Origin: an uncultured Paracoccaceae bacterium
GTDB lineage: Bacteria; Pseudomonadota; Alphaproteobacteria; Rhodobacterales; Rhodobacteraceae
Assembly: GCA_947497185.1 (NCBI GenBank)
Contig: CANMFL010000001.1
Span: 496,001 to 560,000, forward strand
Direction: 5' to 3'
Length of the DNA stretch: 64,000 nucleotides
Shown: in pieces, positions 8,456 through 16,048 of the stretch
Numbering within the stretch: the first letter of the stretch is position 1
Layout of the letters: each line of letters opens with the position of its first letter
The notes under the pieces: model-generated
What the model was told of the DNA's origin: nothing
Database searches by the model: none
The model's input: only the letters and a program-made list of their open reading frames with translations
Made by a program: the position numbers and the translations under genes

Positions 8456-8878
8456 ATGATGTCGGATGAAACTGTGATTGTGACGGACAGCGGCTTTGTT
8501 GCCGATGATTGGGACTGCGGGTTCCGCGAGTTGGACAGCACTCCCGCCAATGATTGCCCACAAGGGATTGATTTGCCGTCGAACACGCCACCAGAGACGC
8601 TGGCAGGATTGGCCAATGTTGCGATGATCCGTGTGGATTTTCCGGGCCCAGGTGATGGACGCGGGTTTACGTTGGCGGCATCGCTGCGGCGTTTGGGCTT
8701 TAAGGGTCGGTTACGCGCGAAAGGTCATGTATTGGCTGATCAATACGCAATGGCGCGGCGGTCAGGCTTTGACGAAGTCGAGATTCCGGCTGATCTGGCT
8801 CAACGGCAGCCAGAAGACCAGTGGCTGGCGCGTGCCGACTGGCGTGCCCATGATTATCAGGCGCGGATGCGCGGATAA
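8456..8878 (+). CDS. DUF934 domain protein in the sulfur assimilation operon
   Basis: A 140-residue protein of the DUF934 family, conserved next to assimilatory sulfate/sulfite reduction genes in proteobacteria. The conserved core lies in the C-terminal two thirds, including the DFPGPGDGRGFTLAASLR stretch and a following RAKGHVLADQ segment. No enzymatic function is established; suggested roles as an oxidoreductase partner are not demonstrated. Translation starts at ATG 8456 or the adjacent ATG 8459, behind AGAGGA at about 8446. It follows cysH by 64 bases and precedes the ferredoxin-NADP reductase by 69. Confidence 0.9.
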   Translation: MMSDETVIVTDSGFVADDWDCGFRELDSTPANDCPQGIDLPSNTPPETLAGLANVAMIRVDFPGPGDGRGFTLAASLRRLGFKGRLRAKGHVLADQYAMARRSGFDEVEIPADLAQRQPEDQWLARADWRAHDYQARMRG

Positions 8879-8947
8879 GCCCCCCTTTACTGATAGCGAT
8901 CAATGATGAATACGGAGGGCGGTCTGAAAAGGGCCGCTAAATGAGTT

Positions 8948-9796
8948 ATGACAGAGCAAACACCTGTGACCGAAACAACTGCTAAAGCCGTTCCTGTTCT
9001 GCCTGATGCGCAGACAGTGACCTCCGTGAAACATTATACTGACCGTCTTTTTGCGTTCCGTGTCACCCGTCCCGCGTCGTTGCGGTTCCGGTCGGGTGAA
9101 TTTGTGATGATTGGTTTGATGGGTGATCCGCATCCTGAAACCGGCAAGCAGCGTCCGTTGTTGCGGGCCTATTCGATTGCGTCGCCGTCATGGGATGACG
9201 AGTTGGAGTTCTATTCGATCAAGGTGCCTGACGGGCCGCTGACGTCGAAGTTGCAACACATCAAGGTTGGCGACCAGATTATCCTGAAGCCGAAACCCGT
9301 AGGCACATTGGTCCACGATGCGTTGTTGCCGGGCAAGCGGTTGTATCTATTTTCCACTGGCACGGGCTTTGCCCCGTTTGCGTCATTGCTGCGCGAACCT
9401 GAGACCTATGAGAATTTTGACGAGATCGTCATGACGCATACCTGCCGCGATGTGGACGAGCTGACATATGGTCGTGAGTTGATCGAGAACCTGAAGTCCG
9501 ACGAGATGATGATCGAATTGCTGGGCGAAGAGAACCTTGCGAAAATTCGGTACTACCCGACGACGACACGCGAGCAGAGCCCGAAGATGGGCCGTATCAC
9601 CACGCTGATCAAGAATGGCGAGCTGTTTGCTGATCTTGGCGTCCCTGCCCTAGATCCCGCAGTGGACCGCGCGATGGTGTGTGGGTCGCTGGCGTTCAAC
9701 CTTGATATCAAGGCGTTGATGGAAAACGCGGGCCTGAATGAAGGTGCCAATTCCGAGCCGGGCGAGTTTGTGATTGAGAAAGCGTTTGTTGGTTAG
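8948..9796 (+). CDS. fpr: Ferredoxin-NADP(+) reductase
   Basis: A 282-residue flavoprotein that moves electrons between NADPH and ferredoxin or flavodoxin. The N-terminal FAD domain contains the RAYSIAS flavin-binding motif (about residues 74-80), and the NADP domain begins near LFSTGTGFAPF (about 135-145). The C-terminus ends VIEKAFVG, as in the bacterial Fpr subclass. It closes the sulfur assimilation operon, and since no CysJ is present it is the obvious candidate to supply electrons to CysI through ferredoxin; this is inference. The first 20 or so residues are a variable, Thr-rich extension, so the start at 8948 is not certain. A strong hairpin terminator follows. Confidence 0.93.
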   Translation: MTEQTPVTETTAKAVPVLPDAQTVTSVKHYTDRLFAFRVTRPASLRFRSGEFVMIGLMGDPHPETGKQRPLLRAYSIASPSWDDELEFYSIKVPDGPLTSKLQHIKVGDQIILKPKPVGTLVHDALLPGKRLYLFSTGTGFAPFASLLREPETYENFDEIVMTHTCRDVDELTYGRELIENLKSDEMMIELLGEENLAKIRYYPTTTREQSPKMGRITTLIKNGELFADLGVPALDPAVDRAMVCGSLAFNLDIKALMENAGLNEGANSEPGEFVIEKAFVG

Positions 9797-9821
9797 GTCC
9801 ACCGCTAGATTAATGATAAAA

Positions 9822-9853
9822 AAAGGGCCGCGTCATTGCTGACGCGGCCCTTT
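9822..9853. terminator. Bidirectional intrinsic terminator
   Basis: A perfect 14-bp stem (AAAGGGCCGCGTCA paired with TGACGCGGCCCTTT) with a 4-base loop sits between the convergent fpr and Ala-rich protein genes. The A-run on one side and the T-run on the other fit termination in both directions. Confidence 0.88.
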
Positions 9854-9873
9854 CTATTTGGTGCGAGGCGGGC

Positions 9874-10686
9874 TTACATGCCGAGTGCTTCGCGGATTTT
9901 TTCAAGTGTGCTGCCCAGCAATTCTGGGTTGTTTTGCACAGCTGTCAGGCCTGTTGACAGGGTCGATTTCTGAACCGCACCAAGATCGGAGTTGTCGAGC
10001 AATTCCTGAACTTTTGCGAGGTTGAAACCCTCTACTGTCAGAAGATCTGCAATGGATGCTTCGGATTCTACAGTCACGTCAGCAGCTGGCGCTTCGTCAG
10101 CAGTTGTAATTTCTGCGTCTGCTGCTGTTGCTTCTTCTGCTGCAGGAGCTTCTTCTGTTGCTGGCGCTTCCACTTCTGCTGCTGGCGCTTCTACTTCTGC
10201 TGCTGGCGCTTCTACTTCTGTTGCCGCGTCTGCGTCGCCAGTGAGGGCGTCTTGGATCGCGTCAACAGCGGCAGCTGCGTCGTCGGTGGCTGCATCAACG
10301 GCTTCTTCAGCTGCGACAACTGCGTCGTCTACAGCGTTTTCAGCGGCGGCGGCAGCTTCTACGGCTGCGGCTTCTGCTTCTGCAGCGGCTTGTGCGACAG
10401 CGGCTTCGGCAGCGACAGCAGCTTCGGCAGCAGCAGCTTCGGCTTCTTCAGCAAGACGTGCTGCTTCGGCTTCGGCGGCGGCGGCTTCTTCTGCAGCAGC
10501 TTCAGCGGCTGCATTTGCTTCAGCTTCGGCCGCAGCGGCGGCTGCGTCGATTTCTGCTTGCGCCGAGATTTCAGCTGCTGACGGGCTCATGCCCAATGCT
10601 TGAGATGGTGTGTTTCCGTTCACGCCATACTGATATCCAAAAAAGCTAAGTACGGCCGCCACAATGACAATGATTGTCGCTCTCAT
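9874..10686 (-). CDS. Ala/Glu-rich membrane-anchored protein of unknown function
   Basis: A 270-residue protein with an unusual build. Residues 1-23 form a single hydrophobic segment, either an uncleaved anchor or a signal peptide. Residues 35-200 are almost entirely Ala, Glu, Val and Asp in a pattern that predicts a long helix or coiled coil. This stretch includes three exact heptad repeats of AAEVEAP, encoded by a 21-bp tandem repeat. Residues 205-270 form a normal-complexity, probably helical, C-terminal domain. It could be a periplasmic spacer or scaffold that holds the C-terminal domain away from the membrane; that is inference from composition. ATG 10686 is preferred over the longer frame to 10734 because it begins the hydrophobic anchor. 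It is divergent from infC. Confidence 0.75.
   Translation of the reverse strand: MRATIIVIVAAVLSFFGYQYGVNGNTPSQALGMSPSAAEISAQAEIDAAAAAAEAEANAAAEAAAEEAAAAEAEAARLAEEAEAAAAEAAVAAEAAVAQAAAEAEAAAVEAAAAAENAVDDAVVAAEEAVDAATDDAAAAVDAIQDALTGDADAATEVEAPAAEVEAPAAEVEAPATEEAPAAEEATAADAEITTADEAPAADVTVESEASIADLLTVEGFNLAKVQELLDNSDLGAVQKSTLSTGLTAVQNNPELLGSTLEKIREALGM
10161..10223. repeat. 21-bp in-frame tandem repeat, 3 units
   Basis: Three consecutive 21-base units beginning CTGGCGCTTC at 10161, 10182 and 10203 differ at only a few bases. They code for a seven-residue Ala/Val/Glu/Pro unit in the minus-strand protein. The unit length is a multiple of three, so copy number can change without a frameshift. Confidence 0.85.
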
Positions 10687-10882
10687 TTGGTATTCCTTCC
10701 ACAACAAATAACTTGTCTCACAATTGAGACCCATGGCTCATATGTCACGAAGCACGAATAAGTAAAAGTCCACGATAGCGGGGAATTTCATCGCAACAGG
10801 TCAGTTTTTGCGGGTTGAAGCTACACCTCAGGCACACTAAGTTGTGCTACGTAACAGTTTTAACGACCAAAGGATAAAGACC

Positions 10883-11428
10883 ATAGGACGCAGACCCCAT
10901 AACGCGCCACCACAGCGCGACACAGGCCCCCGGATCAATGATCGTATTAGGGCCAACGAGATCCGCCTGATTGGGGCGGACGGCGAGAACGTTGGCGTTG
11001 TCACGCCAGAACGCGCAATGGGCATGGCAAATGAAGCCGGCCTTGATTTGGTAGAAATCTCTCCAAACGCGAACCCGCCAGTCTGCAAGATCATGGATTT
11101 TGGTAAATTCAAATACGAGACTCAGAAGAAAGAAGCTGAGGCCCGTAAGAAGCAAAAAATCATCGAGATCAAAGAAGTTAAGTTCCGTCCGAATACGGAC
11201 AGCAACGACTATGATGTGAAGATGCGGAACGTGTTTAAGTTCTTGGAAAACGGCGATAAAGTGAAGATCACTTTGCGGTATCGTGGTCGGGAAATGGCGC
11301 ACCAAGATTTGGGTCGTCAACTGCTTGAGCGTGTCGCTGAAGACACCAAAGAAGCTGGCCGCGTGGAGAACTTTCCGAAGATGGAAGGTCGCCAAATGGT
11401 AATGCTGATTGGACCGCTTCCGAAGTAA
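10883..11428 (+). CDS. infC: Translation initiation factor IF-3, probable AUA start
   Basis: Binds the 30S subunit, prevents 50S joining and checks start-codon and initiator tRNA fidelity. The 181-residue protein has both IF-3 domains: the N-terminal one from [16 protein letters not shown], the linker of charged residues around [11 protein letters not shown], and the C-terminal one ending MLIGPLPK. There is no ATG, GTG or TTG at the expected N-terminus. The first standard codon is GTG 10844, 13 residues too early and without a Shine-Dalgarno. An in-frame ATA at 10883 lies eight bases after AGGA (10871-10874), right where homologues begin. Rare start codons such as AUU in E. coli infC let IF-3 repress its own translation, so AUA here fits known biology. 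The start is inferred. Confidence 0.93.
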   Translation: MGRRPHNAPPQRDTGPRINDRIRANEIRLIGADGENVGVVTPERAMGMANEAGLDLVEISPNANPPVCKIMDFGKFKYETQKKEAEARKKQKIIEIKEVKFRPNTDSNDYDVKMRNVFKFLENGDKVKITLRYRGREMAHQDLGRQLLERVAEDTKEAGRVENFPKMEGRQMVMLIGPLPK

Positions 11429-11506
11429 GCACTGCTTGGCACGGACGCTCTCGGTGTTTGTGCCAAACACCTGCCGCTTGGACGCCCGTTTGCAAGCAAA
11501 CGTCGG

Positions 11507-11554
11507 GGAAGGTCGCCAAATGGTTATGCTGATCGGGACGCTTCCGAAGTAGGC
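11507..11554 (+). repeat. Partial duplication of the infC 3' end
   Basis: These 48 bases repeat 11383-11430, the last codons of infC with the stop, with five mismatches. The copy would still encode [14 protein letters not shown] and a stop in its own frame. It lies 124 bases downstream of the original. The interval carries two small perfect hairpins (11453-11471 and 11487-11502). Confidence 0.85.
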
Positions 11555-11595
11555 GAATTTTCGCGAAAATTCGTACGATTTTTCTGGAAAAATCG
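11554..11595. repeat. Double-palindrome repeat, copy 1
   Basis: Two adjacent palindromes: a perfect 20-bp one at 11554-11573 (arms CGAATTTTCG and CGAAAATTCG) and a second at 11576-11595 (arms CGATTTTTC and GAAAAATCG around two bases). The same pair occurs inverted at 30550-30591 and in this orientation at 41286-41327. It lies between convergent infC and the molybdopterin-binding gene, so it could also act as a terminator, although no T-run follows. Confidence 0.85.
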
Positions 11596-11622
11596 ATAAG
11601 CCCTGCGTTTCAAAGCGCGGGG

Positions 11623-12615
11623 CTATTCTTTTGGGTGTCGCCTTGGGTGATGCCTTGCTGGGCTTTCTTTGAGTAGTCCGCCGACCCCCATGCCGGCGAT
11701 ATCTGTGTCGCTGACGCTCAGCCCGCAGAGCGTCCGTTCGACAACCCAGTCTGCCCCGTTGAGTGCCAGTGACCGTGCGCAACCCGGTAACCCGATGACA
11801 GGTTTGTCGCCAATCGCCCCCACAAACAGCAGGTTTCCCGGATCAACTGGCATGCCGAACCGCGTGATTTGCCCGCCTGCCGCCCGTACCGCTTGGGGCG
11901 CTACATCGTAGGCGTCCGAGGTCGCAGAGCCGGTGAGGATGAGCACCATTGAACCGGATGCAGCGCTGATCGCTTGCGCGAGGGCACCTTCATCGTGGTT
12001 AACGACGACCCGCCTTGTCAGCTGACAGCCCAAGCGGTCGAGCCGCGTTGACATGGCTGCGCGGCCTTTCGGGTTGGGCGTATCGGGGCCGATCTGGGTC
12101 TCGATCAGCGTGACCTCTGTGTGCTGTGCGGTCAGAAGAGACAGCGGTTTTGCGGCCTGTGCTGCGCGTCTGATGTCTGATGCAGCGACGCCGTAACTGA
12201 TGATTTTAATCGTTGCGACCATGTCGCCTGCCACTACGCGCTGATATTGCGGCTGCGTAGCGATGGTAATCATCGGGTTGATTGCATTGACTTTTTCAAC
12301 TGAATCCACGTCACATTTGAAAATGCCCGGTGCGGTGGCGATGATATTCACGCGGCCTGTCGCGGCCTTTGTGACGCGCAAACCAGAGCCGTGCGGCATG
12401 AAGGCATCGGCCAGTTTTTGCGCCGCTGCGTCTTCGTGTAAGTCGTCCGGTTCAAGTTCCGCGACTGTGACGGTTTGCACGCCTTGCGCGGTGAGGTTTG
12501 TGATATCGTCTGCCGTTAACACTTTGCCTTTGCGCAAGCGTCCGCTGGCCAGATCTGCAGAGTGCGCTAGAATTGCGCCAAGCGCATCGCGGGTTGGGAC
12601 GGGGCCAAATTTCAT
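11623..12615 (-). CDS. Molybdopterin-binding protein of the cox-type operon (MoeA/MogA-like)
   Basis: A 330-residue protein with a MoCF-type molybdopterin-binding domain in the second half (about 165-300). It includes a QLTRRVVVNHDEGALAQAI segment, a VLILTGSATSD segment and a PVIGLPGCARS segment typical of the fold. The first half carries a SAF-like or accessory region. Such proteins are found last in coxDEF-like operons and probably insert or hand over the molybdenum cofactor to a xanthine-dehydrogenase-family enzyme. It overlaps the xdhC-like gene by four bases. It is shorter than true MoeA (about 400 residues), so a specialised role is likely. The C-terminal RHHPRRHPKE tail is unusually basic. 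Confidence 0.85.
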   Translation of the reverse strand: MKFGPVPTRDALGAILAHSADLASGRLRKGKVLTADDITNLTAQGVQTVTVAELEPDDLHEDAAAQKLADAFMPHGSGLRVTKAATGRVNIIATAPGIFKCDVDSVEKVNAINPMITIATQPQYQRVVAGDMVATIKIISYGVAASDIRRAAQAAKPLSLLTAQHTEVTLIETQIGPDTPNPKGRAAMSTRLDRLGCQLTRRVVVNHDEGALAQAISAASGSMVLILTGSATSDAYDVAPQAVRAAGGQITRFGMPVDPGNLLFVGAIGDKPVIGLPGCARSLALNGADWVVERTLCGLSVSDTDIAGMGVGGLLKESPARHHPRRHPKE

Positions 12616-13577
12616 TTGCGGCGCAATACGTCAGTGATTTGCGCCATGATGCTGACGGCTATTTCGGCGGGGGATTTGCCGCCGATGCTCAGGCCGACGG
12701 GCGCGTGAATGCGGGCGATTTCTGCGGCGGAAAAGCCGGCGTCTTGCAACCGCAACACCCGTTTCGCGTGTGTGCGGGTCGAGCCGAGACAGCCGAGGTA
12801 GAATGCGTCAGAGCCGAGCGTCGCGATGATCGCGGGATCGTCGAGTTTCGGGTCGTGCGTCAGGGTTACGACAGCGGTGCGGGCGTCGGGTTTGAGTGCG
12901 GCGAGTGCGTCGTCGGGCCAATCGTCGAGAATCAGCTCGTTGGGAAAGCGGGTTTCGGACCCAAATGCCCCACGCGGATCAAGAATGTAGGGCGTGTATC
13001 CGCAGGCGTGCGCCATTGGGACGAGGTGTTGTGCGATGTGGACGGCACCGACGATGATCATGCGCAGGGGGGGATTGTGGATGCCGACGAAGGTGCGGCC
13101 GTCGTCTTCGACCCCTGATTTATCGGAACGGAATCGGGTCGTGAATTCATCTATGTCTGCGGTTCGCCGCGCGGTGCTTTCGAGGTCGATGATATAGGCG
13201 ATGGGGGCTTTTGCGTCGGTTGCCGCGACGAGTTGTTCGAGTATTTCCAAAGGCATAGCGCTACCGACGGGTTCGACCAAAACGCGGATGCGGCCACCGC
13301 AGGCGAGGCCCACCGCGAAAGCCTCGTCGTCGCTAACACCGTAGTCGAGCAGGCGTGGTTTGCCGTCCTCGAGGGCCTCTAGCGCCTCGACGATCACCGC
13401 ACCTTCGACGCAGCCACCTGAGACTGACCCTTCCATCGCGCCGCCCCCGTCGATCACCAGCAGGCTGCCCGTCGGGCGCGGCGCTGACCCCCATGTTTCG
13501 ACCACAGTGGCGAGCGCGGTTTTGCGGCCTGCACGGTGCCAATCAAGGGCCAATTTCAGGTAGTTCGTTTCGGTCAT
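12612..13577 (-). CDS. XdhC/CoxF family molybdenum enzyme maturation protein
   Basis: A 321-residue XdhC-family protein. The N-terminal XdhC/CoxI domain covers about residues 10-80 and includes TVVETWGSAPRPTGS and the SGGCVEGAV motif. A Rossmann-like C-terminal domain follows from about 165, beginning MIIVGAVHIAQHL, with the LGSTRTHAKR segment near 265. XdhC binds sulfurated molybdenum cofactor and loads it into xanthine-dehydrogenase-type apoenzymes. The gene overlaps both neighbours by four bases (ATGA), so it is translationally coupled. The partner enzyme is not encoded in this window. Confidence 0.9.
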   Translation of the reverse strand: MTETNYLKLALDWHRAGRKTALATVVETWGSAPRPTGSLLVIDGGGAMEGSVSGGCVEGAVIVEALEALEDGKPRLLDYGVSDDEAFAVGLACGGRIRVLVEPVGSAMPLEILEQLVAATDAKAPIAYIIDLESTARRTADIDEFTTRFRSDKSGVEDDGRTFVGIHNPPLRMIIVGAVHIAQHLVPMAHACGYTPYILDPRGAFGSETRFPNELILDDWPDDALAALKPDARTAVVTLTHDPKLDDPAIIATLGSDAFYLGCLGSTRTHAKRVLRLQDAGFSAAEIARIHAPVGLSIGGKSPAEIAVSIMAQITDVLRRK

Positions 13578-14899
13578 TGCGATGTTCCAATGTCGGCATT
13601 GCGGGTGTGGGCCAGCGACCAGCCGAGCCGCGATGTGTCGGGGCGTGGGCCGCTGTCGATCAGCGCCATAAAGCGGTGTTTGTCGCCGCCGTCGTGCGGT
13701 TTTGATAGGGCTGCGGCGACGCCTTCGAGTGAAGCGATGTTATGGCCTGCGCGGAATGTGTCAACGTGAGGCAGCATTTGCGCGATGCCGCGGGCTTTGG
13801 GCGCAAAGCCGTCGTAGCGCAATAAGGGATTGAGCCATATGACTTGTTTCGCGGTCAGCGACAGGCGTTCCATGGTTTTGGACAGGTCCGCGTCGCCGTC
13901 ACGGTCCAGCCCGTCAGTGATCAAGAGCACGACAGCGCCCTGCCCCATCACACGCCGTGACCAATCGCGGTTAAAGCGGTCAAGACAGGCAGCGATCCGT
14001 GTGCCACCTTCCCAATCTTGCGCTTGGGCGCCTGCGGCTGCGAGGGCCGCGTCCACGTCGCGGGTCCGCATGTGGCGGGTGATATTGGTTAACTGCGTCC
14101 CGAAAGTGAAGGCGTGGACATGCGCCCAGCCTTGCCCCTGACGGTTTGCAACCGCGTGGACAAAGTGCAGCACGGCGCGGGAATATTGCGACATGGACCC
14201 CGAAATATCGCAGAGCACCACGAGGTTTGGATAGCGGATGCGCGGGCGTTTGGTTTTGAACTGATTGATCTCGCCGCCCGTCCGCATGGCCGCCCGCATG
14301 GTGTTTCGCCAGTCTGGAATCCGACCATGCAAAGCTTGGGTGCGGCGGCTGAGGATCGGTGGCACTGGTAGTCGCATGGTCGCAAGGATGCGTTTGGCGC
14401 GGGCCATTTCGGCGATGCTCATTTGCTCGAAATCAAGCGTTTTCAGGTGCTCTTCGCCGGATGTGGTTTGGCTGGCATCAATGTCGACTTCGACCTCGTC
14501 TTCGTTGGTTTTGCCGTCGGGCAAATCGGGGTCTTGTTGGTCCAGTAATGCTTGGGCGGCACGGCGTTCTGCGGCCACAGCGTTGCGTTCTTCTTGCACA
14601 CCGCGCACGGCGGGTGTGAGAAACGCCATCATGTGTTCCATGAATTGCGGGTCGCGCCAGTAAAGCCGGAAAATCTGCGCAAAAACGGCGCGATCCTCGG
14701 GTTTGCTGACGAAACAGGCGTGCAGGGTCCAGTAGAAATCAACCTTGCTGGTGAAGCCTGCGGCGGACACAGCGAGGATTGCGTCGGTGGTCCGGCCGGG
14801 TCCGATGTTGAGGCCTGCACGACGTAGGGCGCGGCCGAAATGCGTGATGTTCTCGGCCAGTTTGGGATCGTCGGGGAGTGATAAAGGGGGAAGTTTCAT
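13574..14899 (-). CDS. coxE: CoxE-like von Willebrand factor A domain protein
   Basis: A 441-residue VWA-domain protein. The metal-ion-dependent adhesion motif D-x-S-x-S is seen in LCDISGSMSQYSR (about residue 226), with the later conserved T and D of the domain in GGTRIAACLDRF and LLITDGLDRD. In carbon monoxide dehydrogenase systems CoxE works with the MoxR ATPase CoxD in building the active-site cofactor. The N-terminal 200 residues are helical and charged. Its ATG at 14899 shares bases with the stop of a 45-codon ORF (ATGA) and has no obvious Shine-Dalgarno of its own, so coupling to that ORF may drive its translation. Confidence 0.9.
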   Translation of the reverse strand: MKLPPLSLPDDPKLAENITHFGRALRRAGLNIGPGRTTDAILAVSAAGFTSKVDFYWTLHACFVSKPEDRAVFAQIFRLYWRDPQFMEHMMAFLTPAVRGVQEERNAVAAERRAAQALLDQQDPDLPDGKTNEDEVEVDIDASQTTSGEEHLKTLDFEQMSIAEMARAKRILATMRLPVPPILSRRTQALHGRIPDWRNTMRAAMRTGGEINQFKTKRPRIRYPNLVVLCDISGSMSQYSRAVLHFVHAVANRQGQGWAHVHAFTFGTQLTNITRHMRTRDVDAALAAAGAQAQDWEGGTRIAACLDRFNRDWSRRVMGQGAVVLLITDGLDRDGDADLSKTMERLSLTAKQVIWLNPLLRYDGFAPKARGIAQMLPHVDTFRAGHNIASLEGVAAALSKPHDGGDKHRFMALIDSGPRPDTSRLGWSLAHTRNADIGTSQ

Positions 14900-15033
14900 G
14901 GCTGATACGCTGGGGGCTTCACGCCCGCCGCCTTTGTCGCTCGGACCAATGGCACACCAAAATCGGCCCCTCCGTGGGATTTCGAAGACGTCAAAGACGA
15001 CTTGGCGGCGTAAGTGGCGCTAAGCGAGTACAT
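14896..15033 (-). CDS. Putative 45-residue protein coupled between coxD and coxE
   Basis: A 45-codon frame whose ATG at 15033 shares its A with the coxD stop (TAATG) and whose TGA shares bases with the coxE ATG (ATGA). This exact fit on both sides is the main support; a random frame would rarely have it. The peptide is Ser/Ala/Lys-rich in its first half, has a GGADFGVPLV centre and ends KPPAYQP, with no transmembrane segment and no recognised domain. It may be a small functional protein or simply a translational bridge that carries ribosomes from coxD to coxE. I do not recognise it. Confidence 0.45.
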   Translation of the reverse strand: MYSLSATYAAKSSLTSSKSHGGADFGVPLVRATKAAGVKPPAYQP

Positions 15034-15935
15034 TATTCTGCAGGGATGCTTTTGCGGGCGTCGTCGAGGATTTTCTTGGCCTCTGATCCTTGTAGGCGTT
15101 GGATGTCGTCTTGGTATTTGAGGACCGCGCCGAGCGTGTCGGCGATGACTTCGGGCGAGAGTGTGAGGACGTCGAGCGCCAACAGGCATTTGGCCCAGTC
15201 GATGGTTTCCGCGACACCCGGTTTTTTGAACAGGTCTTCGGTGCGCAAGCGTTGGACGAAGGCCACGACTTCCTCGGAGAGTTGTCGCGTGGCTTCAGGT
15301 GCGCGGGATCGCAGGATCTCCATTTCGCGCTCAAAATTGGGGTAGCCGACCCAGTGGTAGAGGCAGCGGCGCTTTAGCGCGTCGTGGACTTCGCGCGTGC
15401 GGTTGGAGGTCAGGATCACGATGGGCGGCTCTGGGGCTTTGATGGTGCCGCGTTCGGGGATGGTGACTTGGAAGTCTGACAGTGCCTCTAGCAAGAATGC
15501 CTCGAAGGGCGCGTCGGTGCGGTCGATTTCGTCGATCAACAGGACGGGTGCGCCACCCTCTTGGGGTTGCATCGCCTCGAGCAGTGGGCGTGCGATCAGG
15601 TAGTCGTCGGAGAACAGGTTTTCTTTGGCCTCGCCTGTGCGGATTGCAATCATTTGCGCTGCAAAGTTCCATTCATAGACCGCAGAGGACGCATCCAGCC
15701 CTTCGTAACATTGCAGCCGGATCAAGCGCTTACCCAACGCCGCAGCAATCGCTTTGGCGATTTCGGTTTTACCGGTGCCCGCCTCGCCCTCTAGGAACAA
15801 AGGCCGCCCGAGCCGTTGCGACAGGAACACCACTGTCGCCAATGCGCGGTCGCAAATGTAGCCGGTATCGCCTAATTCGGATTGCACGGCGTCTATGGTG
15901 TCAAAGGTCATTTTGTTCTCCTGCTGCCGTCTCAA
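15033..15935 (-). CDS. coxD: CoxD-like MoxR family AAA+ ATPase
   Basis: A 300-residue AAA+ ATPase of the MoxR group. Walker A is GEAGTGKTEIA (about residues 51-61), Walker B is LLIDEIDRTD (about 126-135), and sensor 1 is LTSNRTREVHDALKRR (about 175-190). In the carboxydotroph Oligotropha CoxD is needed to mature the [CuSMoO2] centre of CO dehydrogenase; in other bacteria the same genes serve related molybdenum hydroxylases. It heads the minus-strand operon coxD - small ORF - coxE - xdhC - molybdopterin-binding gene. Upstream, 113 bases separate it from the divergent glutaryl-CoA dehydrogenase gene. An in-frame ATG 18 bases inside is an alternative start. Confidence 0.9.
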   Translation of the reverse strand: MRRQQENKMTFDTIDAVQSELGDTGYICDRALATVVFLSQRLGRPLFLEGEAGTGKTEIAKAIAAALGKRLIRLQCYEGLDASSAVYEWNFAAQMIAIRTGEAKENLFSDDYLIARPLLEAMQPQEGGAPVLLIDEIDRTDAPFEAFLLEALSDFQVTIPERGTIKAPEPPIVILTSNRTREVHDALKRRCLYHWVGYPNFEREMEILRSRAPEATRQLSEEVVAFVQRLRTEDLFKKPGVAETIDWAKCLLALDVLTLSPEVIADTLGAVLKYQDDIQRLQGSEAKKILDDARKSIPAE

Positions 15936-16048
15936 CCTGCACCCCTACCCCGTGGCGTCAAGTCACCCCTTGGTCGTAGTTGATCACAAGGATTGTAACC
16001 GCCACGTGGCCCGCGTAGGTTTTGCCCAAACCGCACGAGGAGCCTGCC

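Noticed and set aside
10161..10223. Short tandem repeats considered as a CRISPR-like array
   Set aside because: The units are contiguous without spacers, in frame, and encode a heptad repeat; no cas genes are present.
10022..10603. A 193-codon Ser/Ala-rich plus-strand frame
   Set aside because: It is the antisense of the Ala/Glu-rich gene; repetitive GCN/GAN codons leave all frames open. It has no ribosome binding site or terminator of its own.
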